DNA of 64,000 nucleotides from DASVRZ01 sp038228695 (GTDB lineage Bacteria; Verrucomicrobiota; Verrucomicrobiia; Chthoniobacterales; DASVRZ01): contig JBBRPA010000002.1 in NCBI GenBank assembly GCA_038228695.1, forward strand, positions 52,791 through 116,790. The letters run 5' to 3'. The notes beneath the pieces are model-generated. The model ran no database searches. It saw nothing but the letters and a program-made list of their open reading frames with translations, and was not told the DNA's origin. A program made the position numbers and the translations under genes. Below, one piece after another: positions 62,424 to 64,000 of this stretch (within the stretch, counting starts at the first letter, position 1; each line of letters begins with the position of its first letter).

Positions 62424-63479
62424 TTATTTTCCGTAAACAGCTTCCCTCTTCTGGAAGCCATCGGCAATCACCGTCTCCATCATATTCGACTTATCGACGG
62501 CAAAAATATCGCCCAAAACCGAGGGCACATCGATCTGCCCGTTATTCACCACCTGCGTAGCCACAATCGGCCTGCCCTTGGCCATCTTCACCGCGATCTC
62601 AGCGGCATTCGAGGCCAGCTTTTTTAGTGGTTTATAAATTGTCATCGACTGCGTCCCGGCCACAATCCTTTGGCACGCCACCAGTTCGGCATCTTGTCCC
62701 GTGACGAGGATTTTACCAGCGAGACCTTCCTCACTCAGGGCCTGAATAGCACCTCCGGAAACGCCGTCGGCCGCTGCAAGGATGGCGTCGAATCCGTCCC
62801 GGCCAAGTTTACTAATGGCCGCATTGACGATCTTCTTAGCATTCTCCAGCTTCCAATCTTCCGTCCAATCCTCCCACACGATCTTCACATCGCCCTTATC
62901 GATCAACGGTTGGAATACGTCCATTGCGCCTTTCCGAAAAAGGAACGCGTTATTGTCTGTCTTCGAACCGTTGGCGAGAACAATGCGCCCTTTTCCAGGT
63001 GTGGGCAGATGATCCAGAATCCATTGCGCTTGTAGTCGGCCAACCTTGACGTTGTCGAAGCTCAGATACACATCGAGATCGCAGTTTTTAATCATCCGAT
63101 CATAGGCAATCACCGGAATGCCTGCATCATGGGCGATCTGCACCCCCTTTGCCATAGCGTCGCCGTCGTGCGGAACGATGACTATGAGGTCCACCTTGCG
63201 ACTGATGAGTGACTGAACATCGTTTACTTGCCGAGTATCATCTCCGTTGGCGGACTGCACTAGTACGTCTGCTCCAAGTTCAGCGCAGCGCTTCTGAAAC
63301 AACTTGGAGTCATTTTGCCAGCGCTCTTCTTTGAGCGTGTCTAGCGACAGACCAATAAGTGGGCGTTTCTGGCCACTTGTTGTCGATCCTCCAGATGGAG
63401 ATCTCTGTTTGTGTAAAAACAGACCCATGAGAATACTAATAACGAGAGAGACAATAACGAGGGATGTTTTGAAGGTCAT
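62424..63479 (-). CDS. xylF: sugar ABC transporter substrate-binding protein, XylF-like
   Basis: 351 residues, starting with a signal or anchor segment (TSLVIVSLVISILMGLFLHK). The periplasmic binding fold shows IGLSLDTLKEERWQNDSKLF, DLIVIVPHDGDAMAKGVQIA, IPVIAYDRMIKNCDLDVYLS and ILVTGQDAELVACQRIVAGT, as in D-xylose-binding proteins. Given the araBAD operon beside it, the ligand may be L-arabinose or D-xylose. Starts a three-gene unit, xylF-xylG-xylH. Confidence 0.92.
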   Translation of the reverse strand: MTFKTSLVIVSLVISILMGLFLHKQRSPSGGSTTSGQKRPLIGLSLDTLKEERWQNDSKLFQKRCAELGADVLVQSANGDDTRQVNDVQSLISRKVDLIVIVPHDGDAMAKGVQIAHDAGIPVIAYDRMIKNCDLDVYLSFDNVKVGRLQAQWILDHLPTPGKGRIVLANGSKTDNNAFLFRKGAMDVFQPLIDKGDVKIVWEDWTEDWKLENAKKIVNAAISKLGRDGFDAILAAADGVSGGAIQALSEEGLAGKILVTGQDAELVACQRIVAGTQSMTIYKPLKKLASNAAEIAVKMAKGRPIVATQVVNNGQIDVPSVLGDIFAVDKSNMMETVIADGFQKREAVYGK

Positions 63480-63586
63480 GACAGGATGAGGGATGGAGGG
63501 CGGTTATTTCTATTATAAGGAAAATTTGATTTAAGTCGTGTTAGAATCAGGCGGCTAACCCAGAGATGGAATGTTACGGATACAAA

Positions 63587-64000
63587 TTATTGGCGTGTAA
63601 GATCGGCACCTAGGACCAGTGTCTCGTGGGGTTTTAGGACATAATTTACCAAACGCTTACCCAAAAGTAGATGGCAGTTACCACCGTTTCTGGAAAAGAT
63701 TGAGGCTGAGCTAAGAATATCTTTTTTCCAAGTCATATCTATTATAAACCCGCCTCTCGCTAAAAGACCGCTGACGGATCCATTAGGCCATGACGAAGGA
63801 AGGGCGGGAAGTAGGTGAATGAGGAAGTCCGGCTGTTATTGATGACTCGATAGCCAGAAGGCTCTGGACCAGCATTTCAGCCAATCCAGCGGTGAACCCA
63901 AAATTCCCGTCGATCTGAAAAGGAGGGTGGGCATCGAATAGGTTGGGATACATTCCCCCGTGATTCCCGCTTTCCGCAGGTGTCAGAAGATTGCAGGCTA
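63587..64000 (-). pseudogene. C-terminal end of a GH95-type glycosidase with a frameshift (5' part outside the window)
   Basis: From 64000 downward one frame reads GMYPNLFDAHPPFQIDGNFG and TAGLAEMLVQS, the hallmark of GH95 alpha-L-fucosidases (and related GH95 enzymes). That frame then ends in a stop near 63790. The next family block, HLLPALPSSWPNGSVSGLLA with RGGFIIDMTWKKD, is in another frame and runs to a stop at 63587. A single indel separates them, so the gene is damaged near its 3' end. The catalytic domain lies outside. Confidence 0.7.

Noticed and set aside
1..64000. CRISPR arrays, prophage genes, toxin-antitoxin or restriction systems
   Set aside because: No direct-repeat array, phage structural gene, cas gene or defence-system motif was seen on either strand.

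Overview
The window looks like chromosomal DNA of a Verrucomicrobiota bacterium. This is inferred from gene content: DUF1501/DUF1800 protein pairs, an LL-diaminopimelate aminotransferase, a UxaE-type epimerase, GH95/GH43 remnants, secreted repeat proteins, and many GTG starts with four-base start/stop overlaps. No rRNA gene, CRISPR array, phage module or intact insertion sequence was found. Coding density is high except around 52.0-52.6 kb, 54.5-55.2 kb, 59.0-59.7 kb and 63.5-64.0 kb, which hold decayed genes and repeats.

Layout. 0-5 kb is a translation/RNA-processing run: infB (5' end missing), rbfA, nrnA, truB, ribF. 5-16 kb is mixed housekeeping: a PIN-PhoH ATPase, two SPFH/band-7 membrane proteins, an orphan ModA, a stand-alone NuoG-like protein, CstA, a uracil-DNA glycosylase, a universal stress protein and a VTT membrane protein. 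16-29 kb holds tRNA-Leu, a coupled binding-protein/deaminase pair, ferredoxin, DciA, a secreted beta-helix protein, an unusual HAD-phosphatase/dihydroneopterin-aldolase fusion, bioB, dapL, dgt and purA. 29-33 kb is the reverse-strand unit tRNA-Thr, tuf, tRNA-Trp, secE, nusG, rplK, which ends in a strong terminator right after rplK with no rplA. 33-41.6 kb encodes secreted or envelope proteins: DUF1501, a DUF1800 protein with an 873-bp tandem duplication, and a protein built of about fourteen 32-residue helical repeats. 42.6-50.4 kb is a peptide-use operon in which a secreted M3 peptidase is translationally coupled to an OppABCDF-type ABC importer.

50.5-64 kb is a sugar-catabolism island: a FucP-like transporter, a truncated aldo/keto reductase, a UxaE-family epimerase, araD, araA, an araB-type kinase, a xylose-type ABC importer (XylFGH) and the end of a GH95 glycosidase. 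L-arabinose would enter through the ABC importer and be converted by AraA, AraB and AraD to D-xylulose 5-phosphate. The glycosidases that would normally feed it appear to be decaying: a GH43 tail, a frameshifted GH52-like gene and a frameshifted GH95 end.

The best candidates for new biology are the HAD-FolB fusion (a possible dihydroneopterin-phosphate phosphatase joined to the next enzyme), the UxaE homologue inside an arabinose operon, the 32-residue-repeat envelope protein, and a small secreted protein with a caspase-like His/Cys arrangement. All functional statements rest on motif recognition by eye; no database search was run.
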